Assembly: GCA_032622095.1 (NCBI GenBank)
Contig: CP136064.1
Location: 170,072,310-170,136,309 of the forward strand
Origin: Siphonodentalium dalli
Lineage: Eukaryota > Mollusca > Scaphopoda > Gadilida > Siphonodentaliidae
Length of the DNA stretch: 64,000 nucleotides
Direction: 5' to 3'
Shown here: one piece after another, positions 32,199-44,955 of the stretch
Layout: every line of letters begins with the position of its first letter
Position numbering within the stretch: the stretch's first letter is position 1
Translations under genes and position numbers: made by a program
The notes under the pieces: model-generated
Databases searched by the model: none
Told to the model about the DNA's origin: nothing
The model's input: the letters and a program-made list of their open reading frames with translations, nothing else

Positions 32199-34242
32199 AT
32201 GACCTTCGAGAATGTTTTCACAACAATTCGATCCGCGAAATTCAACTTCGGCAAGGCCATTGTTGATTGCGGCGTTGACAAATATGGTCGACTAAAACAA
32301 CTCCCTCTTTACTTAGTAACGAAGATTGAATCAACTCCAAAGTTCAAGCTGTTGATGACATGGACGATCACGAAGATGATGATATTGCAAAAGTTGACTA
32401 TAATGATTGTACTGTCTCTGATAATTCGAATGATGCATCCATTGAAACTAGTTTTGCTTCATTCAGTATGCCACATCTTCATAATTATTTCAGTCTCAGT
32501 CCAAGTGGAGATAACTTTCCAGATTTAATACATGACTATTCTTATTCTGAAGATCCATTTCATCACAATGATAGCTCACCAGAGAGTGGTTTGGCAACAT
32601 TAGTTGCTGTATCAGCTCTCCTTCAGATTTTTAGTGTCTTCCCTTTTCTGCATAAGGACACAAGAACGCTTCTCAGAACACAAACCAAATATGATATTGA
32701 ACCAGTCGGTGGTGGTGATTATCACCACTTAGGACTTGCCCGTTGTTTGGCAACATACATAACAAAGAATAGTATTGATGGACTGCCAATTTTTAAGAGC
32801 TCAAATCATCAGTTCTGGCCAATACTTGGGAATGTGACAAACTTTGGTGATGGCGAACCATTCTTGATTGGTCTTTTTTATGGGCAAAGCAAACGGGATG
32901 TTTCCGTGTATTTAGACAAATTCAGAAGGGAGTTTATCAATTTGAAAACAGATGGTCATGAAGTTAGTGGGGAAAAGTTTTCAGTTAGATGTTCATCAAT
33001 TCTTTGTGATGTTCCGGCGAAATCTTTTCTAAAGAATGTCATGGCATTGTCTGCTTATCATGGGTGTGATAAATGCATTCAGAATGGTTTATATCTAGGT
33101 AGTATGACATATCCAGAGATTCAATCAGTTAAAAACTGATAATAAATTCAATCGAATGGAATATGGAACATATCACAAAGGTCCATCTCATTTGAACGAT
33201 ACTGGTATTGGAATGAGTTCATGCTTCCCTGTTGATTACATGCATTTAGTTTGTCTTGGTGTCATGAGAAAGGTTTTGAAATTATGGACAAGTGGGTCAA
33301 ACAACATTAGACTTGTTCCAAGAACAATTGCAGCCATTTCCGACAAACTATCATCTTTTTGTGAATATTTTCCAACTGATTTTTCACGGAGACCAAGATC
33401 ACTTATACATCTTGATCGCTGGAAAGCAACATACTTTAGACAATTTATTCTGTATACTGGTCATGTAACTCCTAAAAATTTGCTTGACACTGATAAGTAC
33501 AAACATGTCATGACATGTTCAGTTGGCATCACAATTCTTCTCAAAAGCTCGCTCAATCTCAAATTCAACCAATATGCCCATGACTGGTAAATTTTGTGAC
33601 AAATTTTGGTTCCCTTTATGGTGATACTAGTCTAGTTTACAATGTGTATGGTCTAGTGCATTTGGCAGCAAATGCTGAACAGTTTGGACCTCTAGATAAC
33701 ATCGCAAACTATCTCCATATGATCAAGAAACCCAACACTGTTTTATCTCAAGTAATTCGACGTTTGTCAGAACATGAACACCTTAATAGGATAGGATAGT
33801 TTATTTACAATATACACACATAAATAATACAATGGCAGTAACATATAATAAAGCAAATGCTGTATATATTGTTGGGGGTTATCCTAGCCCTATCAGGCTG
33901 GCTTCCTGCTACCCCCTAAAACAAGTATCACTATAATTAATTGCACCGATGGCTTGTATTTTATATCCACGCACACGTACAGACTACATGTATAATCATA
34001 TATAAAACTATATAGAAACTAGTTTTAAGGCATATCACAAATAAGTATTGGTGGGGTTGTGGCCAATCCAGACGAATTGTAAAATCGAAGATGTACTATC
34101 TCTCCGTAGGAATGTTTTGAACATTTCAGATTTTCTAAAACATATGCACAACTTCGGTTCCAGTTCCATTGGTATATTAAGAACAAAATATTTAGTTTGT
34201 GTTGTTACAACGGATTCAGGCGAGAGATACTGCCATCTTTAG
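32199..34242 (+). pseudogene. Tnp2/CACTA-like transposase relic
   Basis: Transposase-like protein of the animal group related to plant Tnp2 (En/Spm, CACTA). In order: an acidic N-terminal part (MDDHEDDDIAKVDY, 32360), LHKDTRTLLRT, DYHHLGLARCL, IDGLPIFKSSNHQFWPILG (32775), IGLFYGQSKRDVSVYLDKF, ILCDVPAKSFLKN, YHGCDKCIQNG (33058), MSSCFPVDYMHLVCLGVMRK (33213), RWKATYFRQFILYTG (33417), FVTNFGSLYGDTSLVYNVYG (33593), HLAANAEQFGPLDN and, after an insertion, GLWPIQTNCK and SSSIGILRTKYL (34050-34200). The frame shifts in an A-run at about 33133 and again at about 33583. The conserved block after GPLDN lacks about five residues. The N-terminal frame 32199-32359 may or may not belong. Clearly inactive, but most core motifs are legible. 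Confidence 0.75.
33787..34020 (-). mobile_element. Short retroposon (LINE/SINE 3' end) inside the transposase relic
   Basis: On the minus strand this ends TATTGTAAATAAACTATCCT followed by a repeated ATCCT tail, i.e. a polyadenylation-like signal plus a simple tail. It separates the SEHEHLN part of the transposase from the GLWPIQTN part. No coding capacity. The class (SINE or 5'-truncated LINE) is undecided. Confidence 0.6.
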
Positions 34243-34249
34243 TTAAGTA

Positions 34250-37200
34250 AACAAGATAGGAAGTATCTATATATATCGCTGGAAAGTATTTTTGTTGAGT
34301 GAGGTGTTGGGATATTCAAATTAACCGTATTACATATATGTAATGTTTATATGTATGTCTAGTGGTATAGGGTCATAGTCAGAAATCATAATGAGGGGCA
34401 TGTTTAGGAACGAGAATGCGATAGTGTGAACACTGGTATGAAGAAAATTATTCGAGTAGAATTATGATTATGCATCGAGTATAACAATGAGTGTTCATAT
34501 TATTTATAGAGTACAGTCGGGACATCCTTTGTTTTACAGCGTACATTTTCTGGGTAATTTCTCAGCATGGCTATCTGTAAGCGCTTCTTCAATGTGTGCC
34601 TGCTTTGGTAAGATGTATAGTCTTTTTCCATGTTGTGGGGAAGGCGGGTGGGGTAGTCTTCCTGACCAGTCAGTTCTAACAGTTATAACAGTACAGGATT
34701 CGGGTGTCTTGGTGTTGATTTTGCTCGTTTATTGTACATCATTCCAAAAGACGCGGGCAGGCGGTCATAATACCAGTCATGCATGAAAATTCAACCGAAT
34801 CCAGCTCTGATATAAGGTTCACTTCACAACACTCAGATGGTCCTTTGCCAGATGATATGAACATCTTAACTAATTACAAACAGGACAAGACCTTGAAGAT
34901 GCAGAATAAAGTTAAAATATATATTTTAAAAAAGGACCAAACATTTCTCAATGGCAAGTCCACAATCGGATGGGATTGACATTCAAGGACCTCTTGACCC
35001 TGAAAATCCAAAATGGCCCACTTCAAAATTTGCAAAAAATTTGCGGTCAAGAATAATTAATATTGTGCTACCTATAAAATTATTTTCATCTTTAAATATC
35101 AGCACCCTTGTACTGCCTTATACCAAACGAATTCAATGTGGTATTTTCTTTACAGGATATTTTTTATGGTATTCTAATGTTGAATTGAATTATACTCATC
35201 CCACAAGTAATAATTAATATTGTGCTACCTATAAAATTATTTTCATCTTTAAATATCAGCACCCTTGTACTGCCTTATACCAAACGAATTCAATGTGGTA
35301 TTTTATTTACAGGATATTTTTTACGGTATTCTAATGTTGAATTGAATTATACTCATCCCACAAGTAGTGAATGTTGGAGTTACCATTATTCGATCAATCA
35401 GTATGATTTGGTAGTCGAGCAGGTTTTGTCTTGATCAGTCCCACATAATTTGTATTGGCCGCATGTCATCACCACCATTTTGAATACAGGTTCTACAATT
35501 TCCATAACACATTTTTTAGAACAAATAATGGTTAGCCCGGCATGATTGCCTATATTTATATCCTGATTTAGTATGTTTTTTGTTATGAATTTGAACATAT
35601 ATGTACACGTAGATGTATATTTGCCCTCAATTGTTTCTGGTTCAAATTTGGGAGTTTGTAAGAAAACAAGTCATAAGAAAGAATGCAGTTGTTTACTTTG
35701 CACAGATGCAATACCCAATTTAAGATCGCAAAATTTCAAATGCGTGTTCAATGTCGGCAAGCGCATTTGTTGTGTGTCGCAGTAAACACTAAATTTTTGC
35801 TCATTTTGAAGTCAGCTATTTTGGATTTTCAAGGTCAAGCGCTCCTTGAAGGTCATCCTATAATGCTATCGAAAATATCACAAATAATAGCTATATGTGG
35901 CATTAATGCATATAAGTCATTAAAATTATAATTGGGGGCTCAACTTTGAGAAAAAAGGGCTGAACCTCAAAATTGGGGTTCAGGCCCTTAACAATGGAAT
36001 TTGGGCCCTTTTTTTTATCAAAAATCGGTCGGCACCACCGAATTCCTCGTCAAAAAGTACTCTAGAATCAGTATCAAACAGAAAGTGGTTGGATATTCCC
36101 TAAAGAGCCCAGTTGTGAGATGGACTATCTGTAACATTCAGTAAATATTAATGTCATTAAATGGGACTCAAGGCCTTCGAAGTGGGTTCATGCGAAATAA
36201 CATAAAGTCTGTAAAACAACCACCATCAACCAGTACATGAAAAAATAGACTGACTTCGTTCTTACCAGTATTACCTAACATTATCTAGATATCTAGTAAT
36301 TGTACATGTCAAAACCATCGTTATGTAAACATTAATGTTATATTGAGGACTATCAATAATGAATATAAGAACAAAGTTTATCTAAATTTCTCCATGTTCT
36401 TCTTGGTGGTGATGTTTTCACAGACTTATATTCTTTGCACATTTACCCAATGTGAGTTCCTTGGGTCCAATGTGAGTTCATTGGGTCCTTTTAACAAAGT
36501 ATTCATTTCTTGATCATTTTCATATAAAACATTATTTCAACTGTAAAGTGAGTGGTGTTTATAATTGTTAGTAACTTTCTTTTATTCATTTCAAATATAA
36601 TTGTTTTCTCTGGTGTTGTATTTTGCTTGATTATTTGATATGATATCCTATATAGTCCAGTGCATTTACATGTTACAGGAAAAATGCTAAAAACTCGAAA
36701 CTAATTGCAAAAGAATTTTGCTTTGCATGAGTAAGTGCATACCAGTCGGGGTGGGGTGGGGCGGTAATAACATATTTGCAACAAGTTATGCCATTTTTAT
36801 TTTGCATCTGGCATTTTCGGGGACCCACCCCCCCCCCCCCCAACCTGCAAAAATAATTTTGTTTACATGCACCCTCCCCCCAAATTTCGATCTAAAACCT
36901 TATATCATGTCGAACAGTTGAAAATACCAAGTTGGGACACTCCACAAAGGACAACATGTATCTACATTCCTACCATAGTGGAGATGACATAGACCCTTCC
37001 ATGACTGGAGCTTCCTGAAGAAAAAAACTGTCAAATGTACATAGAGTCAATTAGTAAATTATTTGCATACTAGTGCATGTATCTATAAACTCAGTTACTC
37101 CCAAAAAAACCTAAATTATTCAATTCTGGTAAAGTAACTGCTTATCATTTAGCGCAATAGTAGTAGCTCAATGTAGCAATGTGGAATTTGAGTCGAGGTA

Positions 37201-37584
37201 CCTTTAAATTGTCATTTTGACTAAAGGAGATAAGTACCCAGTGGTATGAGTTATATACGTAGGGTTTTATGTGGCAAGAAAAATTATGTTGCAATTTATA
37301 GTTCTGGTTAAAACCATAAATGCACTGGACTAATATTAAGTATCCACTTCTTGTATATGATATTCTGTTTTGATTCATTGTTTGCAGCTTCAACATATAT
37401 TGTATTTTTTCAAATACATCCGTTTTAATTCAGATTGTTTGGCTTTGGGCGGCCGCTACGGCAACCCTTTGCCGTGGTCTAGTTTGCCTTGCTGATTGCC
37501 GTAACCAATTATGCGGGCTGTTAGCAGTACACATACATGCATTGTTAATTTTCCATTCTCTATTATTAACCCTTTCTATACTAA
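34250..37584. other. Unassigned DNA between transposase relic and exon-like pieces
   Basis: Contains a tandem duplication (35054-35367), a local inverted repeat at 35970-35997 (GGGCTGAACCTCAAAATTGG..), a C-run of about 15 near 36828 and frames of 66-99 codons without known motifs (for example MASPQSDGIDIQGPLDPEN at 34951). Sequence at 36300-36480 weakly resembles the TTAA-flanked element. Confidence 0.35.
35054..35367. repeat. Tandem duplication of a 157-bp unit
   Basis: Two almost identical units starting AATTAATATTGTGCTACC and ending CATCCCACAAGTA. They differ at very few positions, so the duplication is young. Confidence 0.9.
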
Positions 37585-38825
37585 ATGGATTTGCAGCCAT
37601 TTAACAAGTGTACATCGGAATGGTCTATTATTGATTTGGAGGGATGGTATGGTGATAGAGGACAGGTAAATAAAAGTGCAGAAGGAGCCCTATTTATCGA
37701 GGGAAATGGTTAGATAATGTTTAGATAATAAGTTCAACAAATGACCTGTCGTTAGTTGAGCTTATTATCTGAACATGGGATAACTAGTCATGAATGATGC
37801 TTTAGTATAGAAAGATTGCAATGTAACATTGACTGCTTTAAAGGAGCTTGTAATATCATCACCTTTATATCAGGTCATTTAATAATCAATTGATACTTTT
37901 GCTGATTACAAGTCTCAATTTGCAGTGGTACACAGATGATGGAAATTTGGTAGACGTGGTGCCCACATCTTGGATGATAGACAAAGAACACTGTTACTAG
38001 CCACCCAATAAAACGGCCAATAACATTATCACACGCCTCGTTCAGGAGGGAAATGTTCCGGGATCAGAGTTCCAAAAGGTCCGGGTTAGGGTGTTAGGAA
38101 CAACAGGTTGGTATCTGTTACAGATATTAAGACGAAGGTCATTTAAAAACGTTAGATTCTCATCCCCTCACAAGCCCCCCCCCCCCCCCCCCCACTCAAT
38201 TTGTTTCATTTTAATAATTTATTTGTATTGGCCTAAAATTTTATTAAGATATTCAAATGGATCTTTGTGGTGAATTATAGACGGGAGCCATCAATTACAA
38301 GCTATACCAATGTTTATTGGAGGAATGTTCTGAAAATGTGCAGGCATGTTTAGTATCACCTCTAGATGGGAGCTATTGTATTGAACAAAATATATTTGCA
38401 TGATTAAATAGTAAAGAATTGTTTGATCGGGTCTTATGGGTTTCGCAAGATTTCGGCCAATTATTTTCACATGAGTTTCAACCTTTTTTCGAAATAGACT
38501 GACCGCATTTTGGCATTGAAATTAAGGGTGTATCAGATAGTCTTTGTAAGCTCAAATTGTTATTGTATTTTGGGGTAGTACATCTCAAAATGGCTAAAGA
38601 GCATATTTTGCCACTAAATTACTAGTTGTGGCAATTTTTTGTAGACTAGGTACAGGACAGTAGTCTATTAAGGTGCTGATATTTGGAACACTGCAGTAAA
38701 TGATATCTATTTAATGTTCTATTTCTAAATTCTAGAAACTTATGAGCAAGGCAGGAATGGTGCATAGAATTGCCGAATTTTCCTCCGATATTGGTGAAGG
38801 TTGCTCTGGAAAGAGAAAACGGAAG
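37585..38825 (+). pseudogene. Three exon-like pieces of a DUF4806-type protein N-terminus
   Basis: Exon 1 starts at ATG 37585 (MDLQPFNKCTSEWSIIDLEG) and ends ..GDRGQ at 37665 before GTAAAT. Exon 2 starts after a pyrimidine tract and TGCAG at 37926 in the matching phase (WYTDDGNLVDVVPTSWMIDK) and continues CY-stop-PPNKTANNIITRLVQ and FQKVRVRVLGTT to about 38106. Exon 3 (38736-38825) sits between TTCTAG and GTGAGT and reads ETYEQGRNGA, then, after a one-base slip, AEFSSDIGEGCSGKRKRK. The pattern VVPTSW..CYWPP..V.VLG..ETYE..KRKRK is the N-terminal module of DUF4806-type proteins, expanded and often transposon-linked in invertebrates. The Trp of CYWPP is TAG here. Downstream exons were not found. 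Probably a pseudogene; the role of the family is unknown. Confidence 0.55.
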
Positions 38826-39769
38826 GTGAGTTTTGAGTTTATATTCTATTTTATTAATTAGCTACAGGTCATCGACCGCAATAAATAGAAAGTTGCCCAC
38901 ATCATAAGTAACAAGAGTCGGCCAATAAGTGGAAAACACGGCCAATAAGTAAACAAAAGGCGGCCAATATGGAAACAACCAATTAATAACATATTTTGTT
39001 AGGTGTTTGACATTCGGAGATTTTTTCAGACCTTTCTTTTGACACAGTTTGCTATTTATCCCATGTTATAGGTTCACAGTATGGTCATTCTATCCACCAT
39101 CATCCATTCTATGATTTAGAAGTTAAATTATACCAAGCATGTTGTTCAGCCACTTAAAATTTTATAAGCCCGTAAATGGAAAAAAAATGTGTTGATTGCT
39201 TATAATTACGCCCGGGACATTACTTTCAACATATTAGAAAGAATTATCTCACATCTGTCTGTTGTCTGCATTGACATTCTTCAATTGTATCACAAACTTG
39301 AAGTTACACCTTCGAAAATTTAATTTGAACTTTGCCTTTATATGCAGTAGACTGCAACCATCTATAAAACGGCGAAGCCATTTATCACCACTGCCATGTT
39401 ATTTGGTAACTATTTGGAGATAAATTATTATTATTGTTTGGCATCTTTTATTATAAACAAGAAATTCAATTAATTGAGGAAAAAACCCACTGTCCTGAGT
39501 GGTATTGATAAGCTAATGGAGGGTCATCAGGAATGACATTATGACATATACAGAATTTGTCTATAAATTGATAATATTTCTGTTTATGGCAGTTCTAACG
39601 GAATATCCTTATTGGCAGTATTGCGTTTCAGCGCAATTAGTCACATTACAGTACACGTACATAAACTCCCTACAATTCAAGTGGTGTAGTCCATCTCCAT
39701 GGTACAATAGGTGGAACAAATATAGGATAATTCTACTATCTGCAGAAGGATGATGTTATGAGGGAGATA
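38826..39769. other. Unassigned DNA
   Basis: A small cluster of CGGCCAATAAGT / CGGCCAATATGG words lies at 38925-38975. Nothing else was recognised. It could be intron of the gene relic upstream. Confidence 0.4.
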
Positions 39770-39965
39770 TTAACTGCGCTTAAATGCAATAAGGATGTCA
39801 TTGCGCTTTAGCGTAATAAGGAATGTCTCATTGCGCATAAATGCAATAAGAATATGCCTTATTGCACAGGAATATCTTATTGTGTTTAAGCGCAATAAGG
39901 TATCACTAATTGCGCTTAAGCACAATAACTTCAGGAATATTCTTATTGCGCTTAAGCGCAACGAG
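39770..39965. repeat. Palindromic minisatellite (TTGCGCTTAAGCGCAA)
   Basis: Seven or more short imperfect palindromes of the type ATTGCGCTTAAGCGCAAT separated by AAGGA/GGAAT spacers. Related clusters lie at 8283-8640 and 61709-61880. The overlapping open frames on both strands are a consequence of the palindromes. Confidence 0.75.
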
Positions 39966-40114
39966 AAATATTTTTATTTCTCTTAAGAAGTTAAGTTAAG
40001 CGAAATTAGAGATTTATAATCAAAATACATGTTTTTGGAGCATAATTAGCTAGACCATTTTGGACGCCATTATGGAATTTAATTTGTTTGTTTAATTTTC
40101 ACTCATATTTATTA

Positions 40115-40283
40115 GTTATGTGGATGGAGTTATCATTAAACCTCACATCCTTATATTGGTTATGTAGATGGAGTTATCATTAGACCTCACATCTTTATGG
40201 TTATGTGGATGGAGTTATCATTAAACCTCATATCCATATATTGATTAGGTTATGTAGATGGAGTTATCATTAAACCTCACATC
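40115..40283. repeat. Tandem repeat, four units of about 45 bp
   Basis: GGATGGAGTTATCATTAAAC followed by CTCACATCC occurs four times with minor changes (GGATGG or AGATGG). Confidence 0.9.
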
Positions 40284-40539
40284 AGTGTGTTGGGGTTTTT
40301 GGACCTTGACTTGGGACCTTTGGTTTTGAACGCAGTTCACCTCACAAATGCGAGTACACATAATACACAAATTTCTTATGTAGCTGTGTTTTCACCAGAG
40401 TTTTTCTCCGATAAGGTGATTTTGAAGCTGTTTACATTTCGAAATGTCAGTTTTGTATCGTCTGCAGCGGAACTCGGCATGTTGAAGCAAAAGTTACAAG
40501 GCATTGTATGATTTCGGCATTATTGAACAGAAGAGAAAT

Positions 40540-41550
40540 ACAGAATACAAATTAGTATCAAATAGAACCGAAATAAATTTGTAGAGCGATAACGACCAAT
40601 GTTGACATATAATGCATCTCAACTCTACTGTTGCAACAAGGCTACTAGTATACAATGTGGGGGTGTCAGAATCTTAGTTATTTCTATATAGTGCCAGAAT
40701 AGTCAGTTATGAACTTCTATAGTGGTACAATGCAAATTAGAATCAAATGATAAAAAATATGTATGTAACACAACTATACCGATGAAAAGAAAAATTTGGC
40801 CCGGGATTAGATGTTGGGTTGGTTATATGGAGGAAAAGTGGGTTCATACCGTTGAACTGACGAAAATTAATAGAGCGATATCGACCAATGTTGCCATGTA
40901 ATGATGTAATACATCGCGACTGTACTGTAGCGGCAATGATATAAAATTGGGGGGGGGGGTCTGAAATTATCTCTATCTCTATAAATGGCACCAGAATTAT
41001 ATAGAAAGGAATAGCAATCGATATACGTATACGCTATAGTTATAGACAAGTATCAAATGATAAAATATGTACCTAACGCGACTATACCGATGAATAAAAG
41101 TAAATAAATTGGGCCGGGATTAGAGGTTGGGTGGGTTATATGTGGATATGGGGTTCATACCGATGAACCGGTTTTAAATTAGTAGAGCAATAAAGACCAA
41201 TGTTGACACAAAATTCAAAGCGACTACTGTCACGGGAAAACTATAAAATGGGGGAGGGGGGGTATCTGACATTATCTCATTTCTATAGATCATGGTGCCA
41301 TAATTTAAAGGATTAGCAAATGATGTAAGTATATAGTGATATACCATAGAAATTAGTATCACATGGTAACATATACACATAATGGCTAATGCGACTACAC
41401 TGATGAAAAAATAAATTTGGGGCAGGGGGGGGGGTCTGAAAGACTACTAGTATATGGGGAAAATATGGGTTGGTACCAATAGACTGAAATAAATTTGTCG
41501 AGTGATAATGACCAATGTTGACATATACGCGACTATACTGTCACACAATT
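40540..41550. repeat. Tandem repeat, about 300-bp units
   Basis: Three to four diverged units are anchored by AGAGCGATAACGACCAATGT-like sequence at about 40580, 40870, 41185 and 41495. Each has a G-run (GGGGG to GGGGGGGGG) and ACTATACCGATGAA. The variable G-run length suggests slippage. Confidence 0.8.
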
Positions 41551-41849
41551 TGTCAAAAAAGGCGAAAGATTAATGAATATTACGAGTAATGCATGTCATG
41601 TGTCAAAAGTTACTCAAATGAGTCCAAACTGTACTATATCACGATGTATATACATGTTGTATTAGGCTGTGGGACAATTAAGTGAGTAGGTGACCAACTA
41701 CAATCTACATGTAGAAGTCCCAAAAGCAAAAGATATCAGGTAGAACTGGTCAAATATGGACCCTGGAGGATGGTGCCCAATATGGAGCAGCACAGAAAAC
41801 ACTCGCAGAGCCCTAAAAGTAAAATTGATTAACATAGGACTTCCCATTA

Positions 41850-42075
41850 AAATCGATTTATGTCAATAAAACTCTTATTTTTCAAAATTTTAAGCTAAGA
41901 CTTCGTATGCCTATCTAGAATACTTACATAATCTTAATTTAACTAATTTTAAATTGAAACATGAAAAAAAACGGAAAAAGAAACAAAATATTTAACATAG
42001 GATTTCCCCATTCAAATCGATTTATGTCGATAAAACTCTTATTTTTCAAAAATTTTAAGCAGAGACTTCGTGTGT
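41850..42075. repeat. Duplicated segment (two units about 160 bp apart)
   Basis: AACATAGGACTTCCCATTAA / AACATAGGATTTCCCCATTC, then AATCGATTTATGTC and TCTTATTTTTCAAAA, occur twice in direct orientation. Confidence 0.8.
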
Positions 42076-43174
42076 CGGCGTGTAATACTTATGTTTTCTT
42101 AAAATGATAAGAGTTCAACGCTAATTATGTTTTACATGGAATAAATTGATTTTTTTCGGTGAGTCGAGAATTCGGAGAATGGCTGTCCTCGCTTGAACTC
42201 AGTGGCGGCGGGGATTCAAGGATAGAAATTTCACTTCACTTCAACATCCGAGAATTCCTGCAAGTCGTCATAGAAGCTCGCGTGTAAACACATCAATATA
42301 TGCATACATGCAACTAAGAATTTCAAATTTAAATCCCACTGTCTGTCTTGTTATGAACACAAAATAAACAGCCGATTTTATCTTCAAGCGAGCCTGAGCT
42401 GAGGCATGACTACGATCTGATTTTGAAAAGGCGCCTTGTTTACGATGACGTCATGCCGCGCGTTGCTAACTAACTTAACCCTGTCCAGTTGCAACGGCAT
42501 TTCAATTGGTTGAAATTTAAAATTTCTCAAGTTCCAGCTCAACCTGAATCTAGTTACCAGAAATACTTTAGCAGTACCTTTTAGTTTTATCAGTTATAAC
42601 TATAATTTTATTGACAATATGAGCTCAACATCATAATATGAAACTGTTTATGGCGGTGTTATCCAAGCATGTGCTTTGATGATTATAATTTTATTTTGCG
42701 ATCAAACGTCAGTGCAGCTCAGCAGAAAGGCATGGGCACTAGTTCAGTTAAGCAGAAACGCATGGAGTCCTACGAGAATAGTACACACCACTGTACGCGG
42801 CTGTGCCGCGTCGGTCAGTGGGTGAAAAAGAGAAATTATATATATAACTATAAGTGGTTTCCTATATAGTTTTGGGTAAAACTCATTTGTGCTTGTTTGA
42901 ATTTGTGTCCCGTTAGTGACGTTACGCAATGTCCCATTAGTCAGTTGCCTTTATCATGTTGATGTTTTGCTTTGACAGAGAAATCCCCGATACGTGGCAG
43001 ATTCAACAAGCGAGTCCATTATGTTAGGAAATATGAGTAAAATATGATCCCTTCTATGCTATTTTCTCATTGACAAGTAGTTCCCTTAGGAACCAATATG
43101 TATATGGGTTTCTCAGCCCTAAATTCAAATCGAGTTTGAATATGGGTTTGATCCAAGTTTTTTGTAGAGTTATG
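42076..43174. other. Unassigned DNA
   Basis: A GATGACGTCATGC palindrome (consensus CRE core TGACGTCA) lies at about 42444. No linked gene is supported, so a promoter call would be speculation. The 66-codon frame at 42669 has no known motif. Confidence 0.35.
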
Positions 43175-43890
43175 GCCCTTTTTGGCCCTCCGGCTCATAC
43201 GGACCCCGGCTTTTACGGACCTGAATTCAAATTAAATTAATTTTTTTTTTAAATTATATAGGTATATTTTCTTTATTTAAATAAAATAAAATAAATTAAA
43301 ATACTGAAAAAATGCATATCTTCTTCTGGGTCCGCTTGTAAACAAAGCATATAGCCGTCACTGTATACTAGCTTTCTATTGCCTTTCTTAAAACCATTGT
43401 AGATCTTAAAAATCTTAAGAAATCTATATACCATCTTTGTTTTTACAAATCTTTTTTCACAACAAATCGAACTCAATGGATTCATGCTGATCATCAATCA
43501 CTGACCACTCATCATAGCGTGTCTGTTTATACAGCGATGAAAGTATCACACGCACGTGTTTATACAAATGTAAAGGGATTATAGGGGTACATAACACCAA
43601 ATCCGGCCATTTATGGGACCATCTCATTTTATACCTCGTGTTCTCTTACAAGTGAGTAACAAACATAAATATAATTTAAATTTAAAAGGAAATAATCCTT
43701 GATAATAATTTAGAAGATATAAATAAAATAAATTTTTATTTAATTTGAATGAGGTCCGTATGAGCCGGAGCTCCGTAAAAGCCAGGGTCCTTAACAGCTG
43801 GGGCCCATATAAGCCAGGGTCCGTATGAGCCGGAGGTCCGTAAAAGCCAGGGTCCGTAAGAGCCAGGGTCCGTATCAGCCGCATACCGCT
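43175..43890. repeat. Element bounded by inverted GGTCCGTATGAGCC minisatellites
   Basis: The left end (43188-43245) reads CCGGCTCATACGGACC and CCGGCTTTTACGGACC, then AATTCAAATTAAATTAA. The right end (43735-43885) carries the complement, expanded to about seven tandem units of roughly 20 bp (GGTCCGTAAAAGCCAG and GGTCCGTATGAGCCGG). The inner part is AT-rich and non-coding. Confidence 0.7.
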
Positions 43891-44955
43891 CCAGCGAGTG
43901 CATTCTAGTTTGCTATTATATTTGTGGGGCTGCCGAATTGTTATGCTGTTGGTAGGGCGTTCAAATAGGGGTTTTATCTGATTTTTGTACGAAGTTATGG
44001 CACCTTTTTAGAAAAATGAATTTTTTTTTTTTTCATCTTTTTGAGATTGGAATCCTGGTTTATAAATCATTCTTATTTGTCATTTCCAGGTTTTTGATAA
44101 AGCACCTTTCATCCCTATCGTTTTTGGTACTTATCAGTTGATTGATTTGTAAAATATTAACCTCTTTTACCCATTCCATGTCATTTAACCTTTTCAATTA
44201 TTATATAACTATATTATTTTGATATCTGACTTGGCAAATTTGAACAACAAAATAGAACTGCTTACACTATGGAAGTGGTGATAGGCTCTATAGTTTTTAT
44301 ATTATTTTAACCCTTCTCTTTTGACCCATAAATTCAAATAATTTGTGTTATTAAAGTACATTTGTCTATACTACCGTAGTACAGCATACTCTATAATTCA
44401 ACATCAAAACTCGATTATGATTCCGATTATAGCAATTAACTATCAACAAGGAATGGGTTAGACTTCTGCCGATTGTGATCGACCCATCGTTTACTTAAAT
44501 ATTACTGATTATTTTTGTGTTTATAGATACCTGATAGCTTTTACATATGGTATGGGATTGGCCTAATAATATTTACCTTGTAAGCCAGTGCATTATTTTA
44601 TATATGTGAGGATCCTTATATACAAGTGAATGCATTGGCACACGATAACTACATCAAAGTTATGATATTAATATCCTTTTACTTATTTTTTCCTCCAGAT
44701 TAACCAACTCCAAAACGGAAGAAAGAGATAACCCAGTTTAAACCAAGGAAGTCACCTGGTACAAAGTTATAAATATTTAGTAATCATATATATACAGCCA
44801 CTTCATTAGCAAATGTATTTAAATGGGATAATTACACAACAAAAAAAGTTCCCATTTTTTTCTTGATATATTCAACTCAAAATTCCTTTTATGTTGATAA
44901 GTTCTGTTGAGATGGAATTAGTTTCAATAATATTCACCATACATAGTACTTATTA
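43891..44955. other. Unassigned DNA with a partial dispersed repeat
   Basis: 44575-44650 holds CCAGTGCATTATTTTATATA and AGTGAATGCATTGGCACACG, the arms of the TGCATTGGCA family. A pyrimidine tract and CAG at about 44699 precede a basic frame (PTPKRKKEITQFKPRK), a possible exon of unknown gene. Confidence 0.35.

Noticed and set aside
39770-39965. CRISPR-like array of short palindromic repeats
   Set aside because: Spacers are very short and non-unique, the repeats are imperfect palindromes, and the DNA is eukaryotic.
42440-42460. TGACGTCA palindrome as a promoter element
   Set aside because: No gene start can be linked to it; an 8-bp match is expected by chance at this scale.
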